Part shown: positions 34,421 through 44,214 of the stretch, in pieces
How positions within the stretch are numbered: the first letter of the stretch is position 1
Layout: each line of letters starts with the position of its first letter
Assembly: GCA_965219125.1 (NCBI GenBank)
Contig: CBDCMO010000002.1
Coordinates: forward strand, 2,604,001-2,668,000
Direction of reading: 5' to 3'
DNA length: 64,000 bases
Source: JBBSOK01 sp965219125
Lineage (GTDB): Bacteria; Bacteroidota; Bacteroidia; Flavobacteriales; Flavobacteriaceae
Notes under the pieces: model-generated
What the model was told of the DNA's origin: nothing
What the model saw: the letters and a program-made list of their open reading frames with translations, nothing else
The model's database searches: none
Position numbers and translations under genes: made by a program

Positions 34421-36001
34421 TTAGTTATTATCCCAGAATAGTTTACTTAAAATAGTATCACCATTTGGTAGTCTGCTAACAGCATCTGCAAGGTTGGTAC
34501 CATTTAAAGTTTGCAAAGTTTGTGGATAGCGTATTCTAAATGGTAAATCAGTTGAACCTGGAGCTGCCTCAAAAGTGTAGCTTGGAATATCTGATGCTGC
34601 AGCTTGATCTGCAGGTAACGTATACGTTTCACCAGGAAGCAAAAGAACATCAGTATCAGGGAAACCTGTTCTTCTATATTCTGCCCAAGATTCATGAGCT
34701 TGCATATAAAGAGCAACATATTTTTGAGTCATTACATTCTTTGCTGTAGCAGCTGGTAATCCAGCAACAAAAGTATCTGCATCAGCAGTTGCAACTCCCC
34801 ATTTGTCAAGTGAAGCACGAACACCGCTTTCATAGAAAGTTTGATCCCAATTATTAATTTCTGATCGGATAAACTCAACTTCTGCATACTCCATTAAAAC
34901 AACTTTATAGTCAGGTCGCAAAACCTTACTACTTGGGTATGAATATGTGGTACGAGGTAATAAGTTAGTAGCCCTGAATGCATATGGAATACCTTCATAA
35001 TCATCAAGGTTATCACTCACGTCATATGTATTTGCTTTTACGTTTACAATAGATACCGCTTTTGGTGCGGCCATCTCAAATAATCTAGGATCTGTTCCAA
35101 AACCTCCAGTTTGTCCTTTCAACAAATTAATAAAAGGCGCAGCAACGGCAAAATCTGTTCTACTTATGAAAGCAACCCAAAGAGGTGAAGCATTTACATC
35201 AGCTGTTTCATATTGTTGCGCAGCATTATCATCATTAGATGTAAAAACACCAGAGGCAATTGCAGCGGATATAGCACTGTTTGCAGTACCAGCATCAACA
35301 GAACGAATTCTATTTGCTACTCTCAATATTAAACTGTTGGCAAATTTTTTCCATTTCAAAGCGTCACCATTAAAAATATTGTCTCCAGCAGTAAAAACTG
35401 GTTCTCCAACGACAAGCATATCGGCAGATGCTCTCAATTCTTTTAATATGTCTGCATATATTTTTTGCTGCGTGGCAAACGTTGGTGATTTAATATCATC
35501 AACCTGCAAAGCTTGAAAATCTGGATCTTCTGTACCGTAAGAATAATATGGAACATCTCCAAAGAAATTGGTAAGATCGCTAAAAATATAAGATAACATA
35601 ATTCGACAAGCAGCAATCTGGTTTGCATTATTTCCAACTGCAGCAACTAAGGGGGCTGTTTCTGGATCAATATTTAGATCTATGATTGATTTAAATTCTG
35701 TTGCAACCAAGTAAGAATTTTGATAAATACTTTGCGCTGAGGTTTCACGATATAAATATCTGTCTTCATCTGCATAAGCAGTTTGTCCCCAATATTCCAT
35801 CCAGTTAAGGTCCAATCTACCAAGGTTAAATCCATCTCTGGAGAAATCTGTAAACTGTTTGGTACCGCTGTTAAAAATTGTATTTGTTAATACAAATTCA
35901 GGTGAGTTGGGGTTTGCATTCAAATCTTCCAAGCCCTTGTCACAAGACGTAGTCATTGCAAAGGTGGCTAGGGATAGTGTTATTAAAAATATTCTTTTCA
36001 T
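34421..36001 (-). CDS. SusD/RagB-family nutrient-binding outer-membrane lipoprotein
   Basis: A 526-residue surface lipoprotein with lipobox Cys20 (AMTTSC) followed by DKGLEDLNANPNSPE, typical of the SusD_RagB-like group 2 family. The sequence then shows helical TPR-like units with LDLNWMEYWGQ and the C-terminal SusD part. It is intact. It follows the SusC gene by 6 bases and precedes a terminator. The substrate cannot be read from the sequence. Confidence 0.92.
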   Translation of the reverse strand: MKRIFLITLSLATFAMTTSCDKGLEDLNANPNSPEFVLTNTIFNSGTKQFTDFSRDGFNLGRLDLNWMEYWGQTAYADEDRYLYRETSAQSIYQNSYLVATEFKSIIDLNIDPETAPLVAAVGNNANQIAACRIMLSYIFSDLTNFFGDVPYYSYGTEDPDFQALQVDDIKSPTFATQQKIYADILKELRASADMLVVGEPVFTAGDNIFNGDALKWKKFANSLILRVANRIRSVDAGTANSAISAAIASGVFTSNDDNAAQQYETADVNASPLWVAFISRTDFAVAAPFINLLKGQTGGFGTDPRLFEMAAPKAVSIVNVKANTYDVSDNLDDYEGIPYAFRATNLLPRTTYSYPSSKVLRPDYKVVLMEYAEVEFIRSEINNWDQTFYESGVRASLDKWGVATADADTFVAGLPAATAKNVMTQKYVALYMQAHESWAEYRRTGFPDTDVLLLPGETYTLPADQAAASDIPSYTFEAAPGSTDLPFRIRYPQTLQTLNGTNLADAVSRLPNGDTILSKLFWDNN

Positions 36002-36007
36002 AATTTT

Positions 36008-39000
36008 TTAAAATTTTAATTCTACATTAAATCCTATTGAGCGTGTTGAAGGTAATGATCCACCTTCAGATCCTTGAATGTTACCACTACCACCCGTTGT
36101 AGATTCTGGGTCAAAGTTGTCATTAGCTAAGCCCCAAGTTGCTAAGTTTCTTCCAAAAACTGAAAGAGTTACAGCTGCAAAATCACCTAAAACTTTCTTT
36201 GGTAAAGTATATCCTAAAGTAACTTCTCGAAGTTTTACGTAACTCGCATCAAAAACGTTTTGAGCATCATTTCCAAAATAGTAATCTTCAGCCCAAGCTT
36301 GTGCAGGTATAGCAGTAGTATTTGGCGCCGTATTGCTTACGGTGTAAGTGCCATCATCATTAAATGTAACATCACCAGTAACACCTTCATTAACAACGCC
36401 GTCAACACGAATATTGTTTTCTGCAGTGTCCTCTAAGATACCAGAATAATGACCCCAAAGATTTGTTAACGATCTGTAAACACCACCTTCTTGAACGTCC
36501 ACTAAAAAGCTTAAGTTTACGCCTTTATAAGAGAATGAATTTCTAAAACCCATATTATAGTCAGGCAACACAGAACCTAAGTTTTCAACTTTCGCAGTTT
36601 CAAGATAATGGCCATCTGCATCAACAACTTTGTTTCCTGCAGAATCAAATACGAAGTTAGTACCTCTAATCTGTCCATAAGATTCACCTACAACCGCGTT
36701 TAAAGTAACACCATTGAAAGGGTAAGAAGCAAGTTGTAATGTATTTACCCCTGGAATTAATTCCAACAATTCATTTTTGTTTTTTGCAAAATTGAATGTG
36801 AAATCCCAATTAAAGTTGTCGTTGGTAATTGGTGTAATATTTACCAATGCCTCTATACCCTTATTAGACTGTCTTCCACCATTTGTAAAGATTGAGTTGT
36901 AACCAGTGGCAGGATCTAATTGCACAGAGGTAATAAGATCTGTAGTTGTCTGTTCGTAATAAGTTACATCAAAACCTACTCTTCTTTTAAAGAAAGACAT
37001 CTCAAGACCAACTTCATAAGTATCTGTAAATTCAGGTGTTAAATTTGGATTTCGCTTTATAGAGCTATTTTGATACTGTATTATTGAAGAGGCAGGTCCA
37101 AATGGTACTCCTGCAACAAAGGTATCTCTAAGTTGATAAGGATTCGTATCACTACCAACACTTGCCCAACCGCCACGAACTTTACCAAAACTTAACCAAT
37201 CTGCATCAATAAGTTGTGAAAACACAAAACTTCCATTTAATGAAGGATAGAAATAAGAATTATTTCCTGCTGGTAGGGTAGATGACCAGTCATTTCTAAA
37301 TGTACCAGAAACGAATAAGATGCCGTCATAACCGAAGGAAGCAGAGCCAAATACACTGTTTATCCTTTTGCGTGTATCAAATTGAGGTGGAAGTTGAAGG
37401 ATACCAGAAATAGGATCGCTTGAATTATTTAGTGAATACAATCCAGGTGTCGCTAAGCCACCATTTGTCGTCAAAGCAAGTTCATGAAATTCATTATCTC
37501 TTCTGTTTACACCAACGAACGCGTTCAAGCTTAATTTATTATCAAAGAAGTTTTTGTCATAGTGCAATCTTCCCTCGTAATTTATCTCTTGAAAAGTTCT
37601 ATCAGTATTTTCGAAAAAAGAAGTATCTACAGAGCCAACTGCTCTTCTGCTAGTAACACGGAAACTATATGTATCAATGTATAAATTACCAACTGCGTAA
37701 AGATTATCGGTAAAGTTATATTGACCACCAAAATTTCCGTACCATCTTGTTCTCTTATCAGTTGAAGTATTCTCATTTAAAGTCCAGTATGGGTTGTCGC
37801 TATATAAAGCTGAACCATCATCAACAGAAACCCTATTCCACGGCCTTTGACTACCATCTGCTCGTAAATATTTTTTCAATCTTTCATAATCTAATTGTGT
37901 TTGTCCAAATTGATATAATTGCTGAACAACACCTTCACCAGTATATCCAGTAGCGGGTCTGTTAAAACCGTCTGTAATGGTCAAGTTCACATTTCCATTT
38001 ACTTTTAAACGATCACTTAGTTGGGAGCTACCATTCATGTTAACGGTAGTCCTATCTAATTGTGTATTTGGTACAATACCTTCTTGCTGAGAATTATTTA
38101 CAGCAAAGCGTAAATTAGATTTTTCGTTGCCTTGTGTAAAAGCCACGCCAGTATTAAGAGTTACTCCAGTATTAAAGAAATCATTTTTATCGTTTTTAGG
38201 GTACATCCAAGGTCTTGGATTTAAATAATCTGCAGCAAACTCAGGATCTAAATTGTCCCATTGAAGTACTAATTGATTGTCATAAATTGGCCCCCAAGAT
38301 TCATCTGTACCATAATCAGCCACATTGTATTCAACTCCATTAATTGTTGCTGTGTCGAAAGTAGACTGCTCGAAAGTTCCTGGGTTACCGGCACCGCCAC
38401 CATACAATTTTTGTACTTTAGGCAAAATGCTTACGTGGTCAAAAGTCACACCAGAATTAACAACAACTTCAGATTTTCCATTTTTTCCAGATTTGGTAGT
38501 AATTAAAATTACACCGTTTGCGCCTCTAGAGCCATAAAGGGCTGCTGCTGCGCCACCTTTAAGTACACTTACATTTTCAACATCATTTGGGTTGATGTCA
38601 AAAGCTGCATCTCCATAATCTCTACCACCACCACCGTTTTGAGCGGCTGTAGAGTTGTAGTTACTGTTATCCAAGGGAATACCATCTACTACAATAAGTG
38701 GTTTATTTTCTCCAGTTACAGAAGTAGCACCCCTCAATAAAATACGAGTAGAACCACCTAATCCACCGGTAGGGGTAGAGATAGTCACACCAGCTACTTT
38801 ACCTGATAATGAATTAAGGGCATTTGTAGGTTTAGTTTGGTTAATCTCTTCACTATTCAAATCTTGAACAGCATAACCAAGAGATTTTTTCTCGCGGCTT
38901 ACACCAAGGGCAGTAATTACAACTTCATTTAAACTTTCACCTTGTTTAAGGGTAACGTTAATTTTGTTGGTAGTACCTACGGGCACTTCTTTTTCAGTAA

Positions 39001-39232
39001 ACCCAACATAACTGAATACAAGTGTTTGACCTGTACTGGCAGTAATGCTGTAATTTCCATCAAAATCACTTTGGGTACCTGTTGCGGTTCCCTTAACGAG
39101 AATATTAACTCCCAACAATGGTATACCAGAGTCGTCGCTAACAGTTCCTGAAATTTGCTTTTCTTGCGCTAATGATATCTGTACAGTCAGGACTGTAAGT
39201 ACCATCAACATAAGTTTAAATCTTTTTTTCAT
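36008..39232 (-). CDS. SusC/RagA-family TonB-linked outer-membrane transporter
   Basis: A 1074-residue TonB-dependent transporter with a signal peptide (1-22, ending LAQ), a carboxypeptidase-regulatory-like domain (about 26-100), a TonB-box-like EVVITALGV, the plug, and the beta-barrel. Unlike the SusC at 27725 it has no STN domain, and no sigma/anti-sigma genes are near, so it is not under FecR-type control. With the downstream SusD it forms an importer. No enzymes are encoded alongside. Confidence 0.94.
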   Translation of the reverse strand: MKKRFKLMLMVLTVLTVQISLAQEKQISGTVSDDSGIPLLGVNILVKGTATGTQSDFDGNYSITASTGQTLVFSYVGFTEKEVPVGTTNKINVTLKQGESLNEVVITALGVSREKKSLGYAVQDLNSEEINQTKPTNALNSLSGKVAGVTISTPTGGLGGSTRILLRGATSVTGENKPLIVVDGIPLDNSNYNSTAAQNGGGGRDYGDAAFDINPNDVENVSVLKGGAAAALYGSRGANGVILITTKSGKNGKSEVVVNSGVTFDHVSILPKVQKLYGGGAGNPGTFEQSTFDTATINGVEYNVADYGTDESWGPIYDNQLVLQWDNLDPEFAADYLNPRPWMYPKNDKNDFFNTGVTLNTGVAFTQGNEKSNLRFAVNNSQQEGIVPNTQLDRTTVNMNGSSQLSDRLKVNGNVNLTITDGFNRPATGYTGEGVVQQLYQFGQTQLDYERLKKYLRADGSQRPWNRVSVDDGSALYSDNPYWTLNENTSTDKRTRWYGNFGGQYNFTDNLYAVGNLYIDTYSFRVTSRRAVGSVDTSFFENTDRTFQEINYEGRLHYDKNFFDNKLSLNAFVGVNRRDNEFHELALTTNGGLATPGLYSLNNSSDPISGILQLPPQFDTRKRINSVFGSASFGYDGILFVSGTFRNDWSSTLPAGNNSYFYPSLNGSFVFSQLIDADWLSFGKVRGGWASVGSDTNPYQLRDTFVAGVPFGPASSIIQYQNSSIKRNPNLTPEFTDTYEVGLEMSFFKRRVGFDVTYYEQTTTDLITSVQLDPATGYNSIFTNGGRQSNKGIEALVNITPITNDNFNWDFTFNFAKNKNELLELIPGVNTLQLASYPFNGVTLNAVVGESYGQIRGTNFVFDSAGNKVVDADGHYLETAKVENLGSVLPDYNMGFRNSFSYKGVNLSFLVDVQEGGVYRSLTNLWGHYSGILEDTAENNIRVDGVVNEGVTGDVTFNDDGTYTVSNTAPNTTAIPAQAWAEDYYFGNDAQNVFDASYVKLREVTLGYTLPKKVLGDFAAVTLSVFGRNLATWGLANDNFDPESTTGGSGNIQGSEGGSLPSTRSIGFNVELKF

Positions 39233-39536
39233 AAAGTTAAGTTTTTGTTAAGTTTTGGGCAAAGCTATTCAAATAATTAGTTCTAATAAAATTTAACAAG
39301 TTAAATTTATAACTACCTAAGCTACTGCCGTCATTTTAAATTGTTTAAGGTAATAGTTTAAATCATACTTTGTTTAAAATTTTAATATTTCACCCAAATG
39401 TATGTAAAATTTCTGTTAAATTTAACGTAGCGATTAATTATTTGAAAGTTCAAAAATTTGGTAAGGTTTGATGCATCAGGCGATGAGCGTTCAATTACAA
39501 CGGCTTAAATACATTTTTTGAAAAAGTGTAATATAG
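39233..39536. other. 304-base intergenic region upstream of susC
   Basis: AT-rich region between two minus-strand genes. It holds the -7 element at 39260-39267 and a 10-base palindrome TGATGCATCA at 39469-39478. No terminator for the YpdA-side gene boundary and no coding frame were seen. Confidence 0.45.
39260..39267 (-). promoter_or_regulatory. promoter -7 element of the second SusCD operon
   Basis: TAGCTTTG on the minus strand matches TAnnTTTG and ends 28 bases before the ATG. A clear -33 TTG at normal spacing was not found. Confidence 0.5.
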
Positions 39537-40508
39537 TTAAAGTAGTTTTTTCTTTAAAACAATATCTTCAACAATTATGTTGGCGTGTATTCTACTATTT
39601 TCAATAAACCATTTGTGGGTTTCCATTCCTCCGCAAATAACTCCTGCCAAATATAAATTAGGAATATTACTCTCCATAGTTTCTGAATTGTATTGTGGAA
39701 TGTAAGTACCATCATCAGAAAGGTTAACTCCCAAATTTTCTAAAAATGTAAAATTGGGTTGATATCCCGTGAGCGCTACCACAAAATCATTTGCCAGCTT
39801 TTTCACTTTTGATGTCATTTGTATTTCTATGCCATCTTTTGTGATTCTAATAATCTCAGAATCAAAATAGGCTTTTATACTTCCTTCATCAATTCGATTT
39901 ATAATATCTGGGCGCACCCAATATTTTACGCGCTCGCCAATCTCACTGCCTCTTATGATCATTGTTACATCGCCACCTTTTCTGTAGATTTCTAGCGCGG
40001 CGTCAACAGCGCTGTTGCTTGCTCCAACAATCGCCACTTTTTGCAAACTATAAGGATGCGCTTCTTTATAATAATGAGACACTTTTGGCAAATCTTCGCC
40101 GGGAATATTTAATTTCTTCGGAATATCATAAAAACCGGTAGCTAAAATTAAACTGGTAGCAGTATAAATTTCTTTATCTGAAGTAATTCTAAAACCATTT
40201 TCTTTTTTTTCTATTGAAAGAATTGATTCATATAATCTAATATTCAGTTTGTTTGAAGAGGCAACTCGACGGTAATATTCCAGCGCTTCATTTCGCGTAG
40301 GTTTTGGGTTAATGCTTATAAACGGAATATTATCTATCTCCAATTTTTCTGAGGTTGAAAAAAAAGACATATTTAATGGATAATTGTAAATTGAATTGGT
40401 TAGCGCACCCTTTTCAATCACAACATATTTTAATCCTGCTTTTTTACATTCCAAAGCGCAAGCAATACCAATTGGCCCTGCACCTATAATGACAATTTCT
40501 ATATTCAA
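39537..40508 (-). CDS. YpdA-family putative bacillithiol disulfide reductase
   Basis: A 323-residue flavin-dependent pyridine-nucleotide oxidoreductase. The FAD loop GAGPIG is at 9-14 and the NAD(P)H loop GASNSA at 162-167; LATGFYD and the C-terminal YLAGVICGGM match the YpdA group. There is no CxxC active site as in thioredoxin reductase. In Firmicutes YpdA reduces bacillithiol disulfide; Bacteroidota are also thought to make bacillithiol. Monocistronic between susC and rpe. Confidence 0.85.
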   Translation of the reverse strand: MNIEIVIIGAGPIGIACALECKKAGLKYVVIEKGALTNSIYNYPLNMSFFSTSEKLEIDNIPFISINPKPTRNEALEYYRRVASSNKLNIRLYESILSIEKKENGFRITSDKEIYTATSLILATGFYDIPKKLNIPGEDLPKVSHYYKEAHPYSLQKVAIVGASNSAVDAALEIYRKGGDVTMIIRGSEIGERVKYWVRPDIINRIDEGSIKAYFDSEIIRITKDGIEIQMTSKVKKLANDFVVALTGYQPNFTFLENLGVNLSDDGTYIPQYNSETMESNIPNLYLAGVICGGMETHKWFIENSRIHANIIVEDIVLKKKLL

Positions 40509-40576
40509 GAATAATTTATTAGTGTTAGAAAAGAAACCTTGCTACATAATCAAAAATTGAAAGATATATAATTTTA

Positions 40577-41239
40577 TTAGTTCCCAATTAACTTTTGAAG
40601 ATCTTGAATGGTTTGGGGCGGATTCGTAGATCCAAAAACATAGCTTCCGGCAACCAAAACATCGGCTCCTGCATCAATTAATTTCTTGGCATTCAAATTT
40701 GTTACACCGCCGTCTATTTCAATTTTTGTAGAGGCATTATTGCCAGCAATAATCTTACGAAGTTGAGTTACTTTTTTATATGTATTTTCAATAAAACTTT
40801 GTCCGCCAAAACCAGGATTTACGCTCATCATGCAAACCAAATCTATATCGCCAATACAATCTTCCAATAAGGAAACGTTGGTATGCGGATTTATAGCAAC
40901 GCCAGCTTGCATTCCTTCTGCCTTTATAGCTTCTAACGTTCTGTGTAAATGCGTGCAGGCTTCATAATGTACACTCAAAATATTTGCTCCTAATTCAGCG
41001 AATGTTTTAATGTACTTATCCGGCTCAACAATCATTAAGTGCACGTCTAATGGTTTTTTTGTATGCTTGGCGATACTTTTAATTACCGGCATGCCAAAAG
41101 ATATGTTGGGTACAAAAACGCCGTCCATTACATCTATATGAAACCAATCTGCACTACTTTCATTAATCATTTCAATATCACGCTGAAGGTTTGCAAAATC
41201 TGCTGCAAGAATTGATGGCGCCACTAATTTTGAACTCAT
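40577..41239 (-). CDS. rpe: ribulose-phosphate 3-epimerase
   Basis: Rpe interconverts ribulose-5-phosphate and xylulose-5-phosphate in the pentose phosphate pathway. The 220-residue TIM-barrel protein has LVAPSILAADFANL at the N-terminus, HIDVMDGVFVPN with metal ligands, HLMIVEP, VNPGFGGQSF and EIDGGV. An ATG at 41299 would add 20 residues unlike the family; the ATG at 41239 (MSSKLVAPS) gives the normal length. The upstream ATG would also overlap the BLUF gene. Confidence 0.95.
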   Translation of the reverse strand: MSSKLVAPSILAADFANLQRDIEMINESSADWFHIDVMDGVFVPNISFGMPVIKSIAKHTKKPLDVHLMIVEPDKYIKTFAELGANILSVHYEACTHLHRTLEAIKAEGMQAGVAINPHTNVSLLEDCIGDIDLVCMMSVNPGFGGQSFIENTYKKVTQLRKIIAGNNASTKIEIDGGVTNLNAKKLIDAGADVLVAGSYVFGSTNPPQTIQDLQKLIGN

Positions 41240-41288
41240 ATTTTTTGTGTTTTCTGTAATTTTTTCAAAGGTACTAAGAATATGTTTC

Positions 41289-41696
41289 TTAGGAAGCAAT
41301 GAAAACTTTCAACATATTTTCAATTACGGCACGCGTTTGAAAATCTTTTGTAGTAACGTGCGCCATATATTCCGTGGTGCTTTCTTTTATTTTATTTGCA
41401 TTACTTACAAAATCTGATTGGTAACCATCATATTTATATATTTCTATCTGTTTACCAAATATTTTGAAAATAGCAGTGTGACGATCGTCTTCTTCTATTT
41501 TGGTGAACAGACTTTTTACAACAGACTCTTCCCCTTCTAAAACCTGAAAAAAATTCCCTTCGGAATACAAAAGCACTCCAGTAATATTCTTTTTCATATT
41601 ACTAATCTGGCTTTTTTGTAGCAGTTGCTCTATATTTTCTTCACTAACATTCTTGGCGACATGACTAACGTAGCAAATGGCATATTTTTTTTTCAT
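41289..41696 (-). CDS. BLUF-domain blue-light sensor protein
   Basis: A 135-residue stand-alone BLUF (blue-light using FAD) protein. The key photocycle residues are all present: Tyr9 (ICYVS), Asn33 (SNMKKNITG) and Gln51 (FFQVLEG), each one position from those of Synechocystis PixD as I recall them (Tyr8, Asn32, Gln50). A tail of about 40 residues follows the domain, with no output enzyme. The ATG at 41696 is preferred over 41726 because it starts directly at the domain. It lies between rpoD and rpe on the same strand. Confidence 0.88.
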   Translation of the reverse strand: MKKKYAICYVSHVAKNVSEENIEQLLQKSQISNMKKNITGVLLYSEGNFFQVLEGEESVVKSLFTKIEEDDRHTAIFKIFGKQIEIYKYDGYQSDFVSNANKIKESTTEYMAHVTTKDFQTRAVIENMLKVFIAS

Positions 41697-41813
41697 CGTG
41701 AATTTTTGGAAATAATTTATTGGCAAATGAAACTATAGGTAAGTTAAATAATTTTAGGCTAAAGTGCATTTTATTGCCCAGAATATTTAAAATTCAAATT
41801 TCTAACATTTATT

Positions 41814-41843
41814 AAAAAAAACCTCCGGTAATCAGCCGGAGGT
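41814..41843 (-). terminator. terminator after rpoD
   Basis: ACCTCCGG / CCGGAGGT (perfect 8-bp, GC-rich stem, 7-base loop) followed on the minus strand by eight T. It ends the rpoD transcript before the BLUF gene. Confidence 0.85.
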
Positions 41844-41920
41844 CATTCATCAATCAAAAAACGAACAGTTTCAATTACTGCCAAAGCAATAATGTCATAC
41901 TGTAAGTTGCGTTTAAGGGA

Positions 41921-42784
41921 TTATCCCAAATAAGTTTTCAAAATTTTGCTGCGTGATGTATGTTTCAATCTTCTAATTGCCTTTTCTTTAATTTGGCGAA
42001 CGCGTTCTCGGGTTAAATCAAAAGTTTCGCCAATTTCTTCCAACGTCATTGGTTGTTGGTCTGCGAGGCCAAAATATAACCGTATAACGTCTGCTTCCCG
42101 TGGCGTTAATGTTTCCAAAGAGCGTTCAATTTCTACCCGTAAGGATTCGTGCAACAAAGCACGATCCGGATTTGGACTTTCACCGCTTCGCATTACGTCG
42201 TACAAATTGCTGTCTTCCCCATCAATTAACGGCGCATCCATTGAAATGTGGCGGCCGCTATTTTTCATTGACTCCTTTACGTCATTAATAGTCATTTCCA
42301 ACTCTTTCGCAATTTCTTCAGCAGTTGGTGGGCGTTCGTTGGATTGTTCAAGAAAAGCATACATTTTGTTAATCTTGTTAATGCTTCCAATTTTATTTAA
42401 AGGTAACCGCACAATTCGAGATTGTTCTGCCAGTGCCTGTAAAATAGATTGACGGATCCACCAAACAGCATACGAAATAAACTTAAAACCACGCGTTTCA
42501 TCAAAACGTTGAGCGGCTTTAATCAAACCTAAATTTCCTTCATTAATAAGATCGGGCAACGTAAGACCTTGATTTTGGTATTGTTTTGATACCGAAACAA
42601 CAAAACGCAAATTCGCTTTTGTAAGTTTTTCAAGCGCATTTTGGTCGCCGGCTTTTATAAGTTGTGCCAATTCTACCTCTTCATCGGCAGTTATAAGATC
42701 AACTTTGCCAATTTCCTGAAGATATTTGTCTAATGAAGCAGTTTCCCTATTGGTTACCTGCTTAGTAATTTTAAGCTGTCTCAT
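41921..42784 (-). CDS. rpoD: RNA polymerase primary sigma factor (RpoD/SigA)
   Basis: The 287-residue protein is the housekeeping sigma-70 of Bacteroidota type: no large region 1.1, then region 1.2 (TASLDKYLQEIG), region 2 (GLIKAAQRFDETRGFKF, YAVWWIRQSI), region 3 and region 4.2 (TLEEIGETFDLTRERVRQI). The short form matches the family in this phylum and fits the divergent promoter consensus TAnnTTTG seen at other genes of the window. Confidence 0.95.
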   Translation of the reverse strand: MRQLKITKQVTNRETASLDKYLQEIGKVDLITADEEVELAQLIKAGDQNALEKLTKANLRFVVSVSKQYQNQGLTLPDLINEGNLGLIKAAQRFDETRGFKFISYAVWWIRQSILQALAEQSRIVRLPLNKIGSINKINKMYAFLEQSNERPPTAEEIAKELEMTINDVKESMKNSGRHISMDAPLIDGEDSNLYDVMRSGESPNPDRALLHESLRVEIERSLETLTPREADVIRLYFGLADQQPMTLEEIGETFDLTRERVRQIKEKAIRRLKHTSRSKILKTYLG

Positions 42785-42795
42785 TTTACGGTTAC

Positions 42796-42803
42796 TAAAG
42801 TTA
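42796..42803 (-). promoter_or_regulatory. weak -7-like element upstream of rpoD
   Basis: TAACTTTA on the minus strand, one base from TAnnTTTG, 11 bases before the ATG. Suggestive only. Confidence 0.3.
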
Positions 42804-42980
42804 GGTTTTTGTTTGTGTATTTGGTTATACGTAAAATGTTGGGAAAAGGTTACAGAAATTTAAAATAAATAATAAGGAGAGAAATTGAACAAACGTGAAA
42901 AGAAATTCAAAATAGGATTAAAACTGAAATGAGAAAGGTTTATAAATAGTTAATCTAGATGCAAATTATTGTAATGAATT

Positions 42981-43011
42981 AACCCTTCCAATTTTTCAAG
43001 TTGAAAGGGTT
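42981..43011. terminator. hairpin downstream of the anti-sigma-like gene
   Basis: AACCCTTCCAA / TTGAAAGGGTT, one mismatch, around an ATTTTTCAAG-type loop. The T-run is clearer on the + strand than on the minus strand, so its use as terminator for the minus-strand operon is uncertain. Confidence 0.4.
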
Positions 43012-43057
43012 TTACTTATTAAAAAAATATTTATTTTAAAAATCACTCAGCAATAAT

Positions 43058-43648
43058 CTAAAGTGAATCTTGTACACTTTTTGATGCCCGCACCAAACTA
43101 TCAATTACAGTTTTATCGTGCGTTTTAATATGTTTGTTGTTATCACTGTTGTAATAATAATAGGTAGATTTTATTTTATAATCTTCCATAGAATCGTGTT
43201 TTGATTTCTGCGTTTTTTTTGAAATAACTTTTGAAGTTTCAATTTTTTCTGAACGACTTTCAGCTATAATTGAAGATTTTTCGTCTTCGTCTATTTCAGT
43301 TGCTGCATTACTTTCTAAATTTTTATTTTTCTGTTGAAGACTATCCGAATTTGAAAAATAATTTTTTGAAGCGTTATTTTCATTTTTCACTTCCGAAGTT
43401 ATTGTTTCTTTCCCGTTATTAATGGTTTCACTTTCCTGTTTTCCATCCAATTGAATGAAGATAAACACCAATAAAAGCGGAATAAATAAACCAAGCGCCA
43501 ATCTAAAATAAAATAATTTTTTACGCTTTTTGGCTTCTTTATCCAAAGTTGAATTTACCTTGTCCCAAAGTGAATGACTTGGAGATTTAGCACCGTTTTT
43601 TAGCGCATTTTTAATTGAATCTTCTACGTTATTTCTATTTTCCATCAC
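43058..43648 (-). CDS. single-pass membrane protein, putative anti-sigma factor
   Basis: A 196-residue protein with a short cytoplasmic N-terminus (SHSLWDKVNSTLDKEA), one membrane helix (about 46-67) and a periplasmic part rich in Ser, Lys, Glu and Asn of low complexity. It has no FecR domain. Directly following an ECF sigma gene (9 bases), the layout suggests an anti-sigma factor, but no known anti-sigma fold is recognised. It is the last gene of a three-gene operon. Confidence 0.65.
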   Translation of the reverse strand: MMENRNNVEDSIKNALKNGAKSPSHSLWDKVNSTLDKEAKKRKKLFYFRLALGLFIPLLLVFIFIQLDGKQESETINNGKETITSEVKNENNASKNYFSNSDSLQQKNKNLESNAATEIDEDEKSSIIAESRSEKIETSKVISKKTQKSKHDSMEDYKIKSTYYYYNSDNNKHIKTHDKTVIDSLVRASKSVQDSL

Positions 43649-43657
43649 TCGAATAAT

Positions 43658-44188
43658 TTATTTTTCTGCATTGTAACTGGTAATTTTATCACGCAGTAAA
43701 GCCTTCGCGCGATGGTAATTGGATTTTGAAGTGCTTTCTGAAATTGAAAGCATTTTTGCAACTTCTTTATGGCTAAAACCATCCAATTGAAATATGTTAA
43801 AAACCAAGCGATACTGATCCGGCAATTGTTGAATTATCTTAAGTAAATCGTTCAAACAAATATTCAATTCTTCATTATAATCTTCAGTTGCTACAAGAAT
43901 TTCTTCGTTTATTTTAACTGAAATTTCTTTTCTGTTTTTATATTTATCAATTGCTTTAAAAATGGTAATTCGCTTCATCCAACCTTCAAACGAACCTTTA
44001 TTTTTAAAGGTTTTAATTTTTTCAAATATTGTAATAAAGGCATCGTGCAAATTGTCTTCTGCATCGGCATCGTTTCGGCAATATTTCAAAGAGGTACAAT
44101 AAAGCGTGTCTTTGTACATTTCGAAAAGTTCTTTTTGAGCTGTCCGGTTGTTTTTGCAACATTGTTTTATTAATGATTTTTCGTTCAA
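43658..44188 (-). CDS. ECF RNA polymerase sigma factor
   Basis: A 176-residue ECF sigma factor: region 2 with YCRNDADAEDNLHDAFITIFEKI and the -10-binding stretch SFEGWMKRITIFKAIDKYK, and region 4 with LPDQYRLVFNIFQLDGFSHKEVAKMLSISESTSKSNYHRAK. It lies between a lipoprotein gene (26 bases upstream) and a membrane protein (9 bases downstream), a typical sigma/anti-sigma arrangement without a SusC. Confidence 0.93.
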   Translation of the reverse strand: MNEKSLIKQCCKNNRTAQKELFEMYKDTLYCTSLKYCRNDADAEDNLHDAFITIFEKIKTFKNKGSFEGWMKRITIFKAIDKYKNRKEISVKINEEILVATEDYNEELNICLNDLLKIIQQLPDQYRLVFNIFQLDGFSHKEVAKMLSISESTSKSNYHRAKALLRDKITSYNAEK

Positions 44189-44214
44189 TATTTTTTAAGA
44201 TATTACATTTTAAA

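Noticed and set aside
41240..41299. 20-residue N-terminal extension of rpe
   Set aside because: It overlaps the BLUF gene end and has no counterpart in Rpe proteins.
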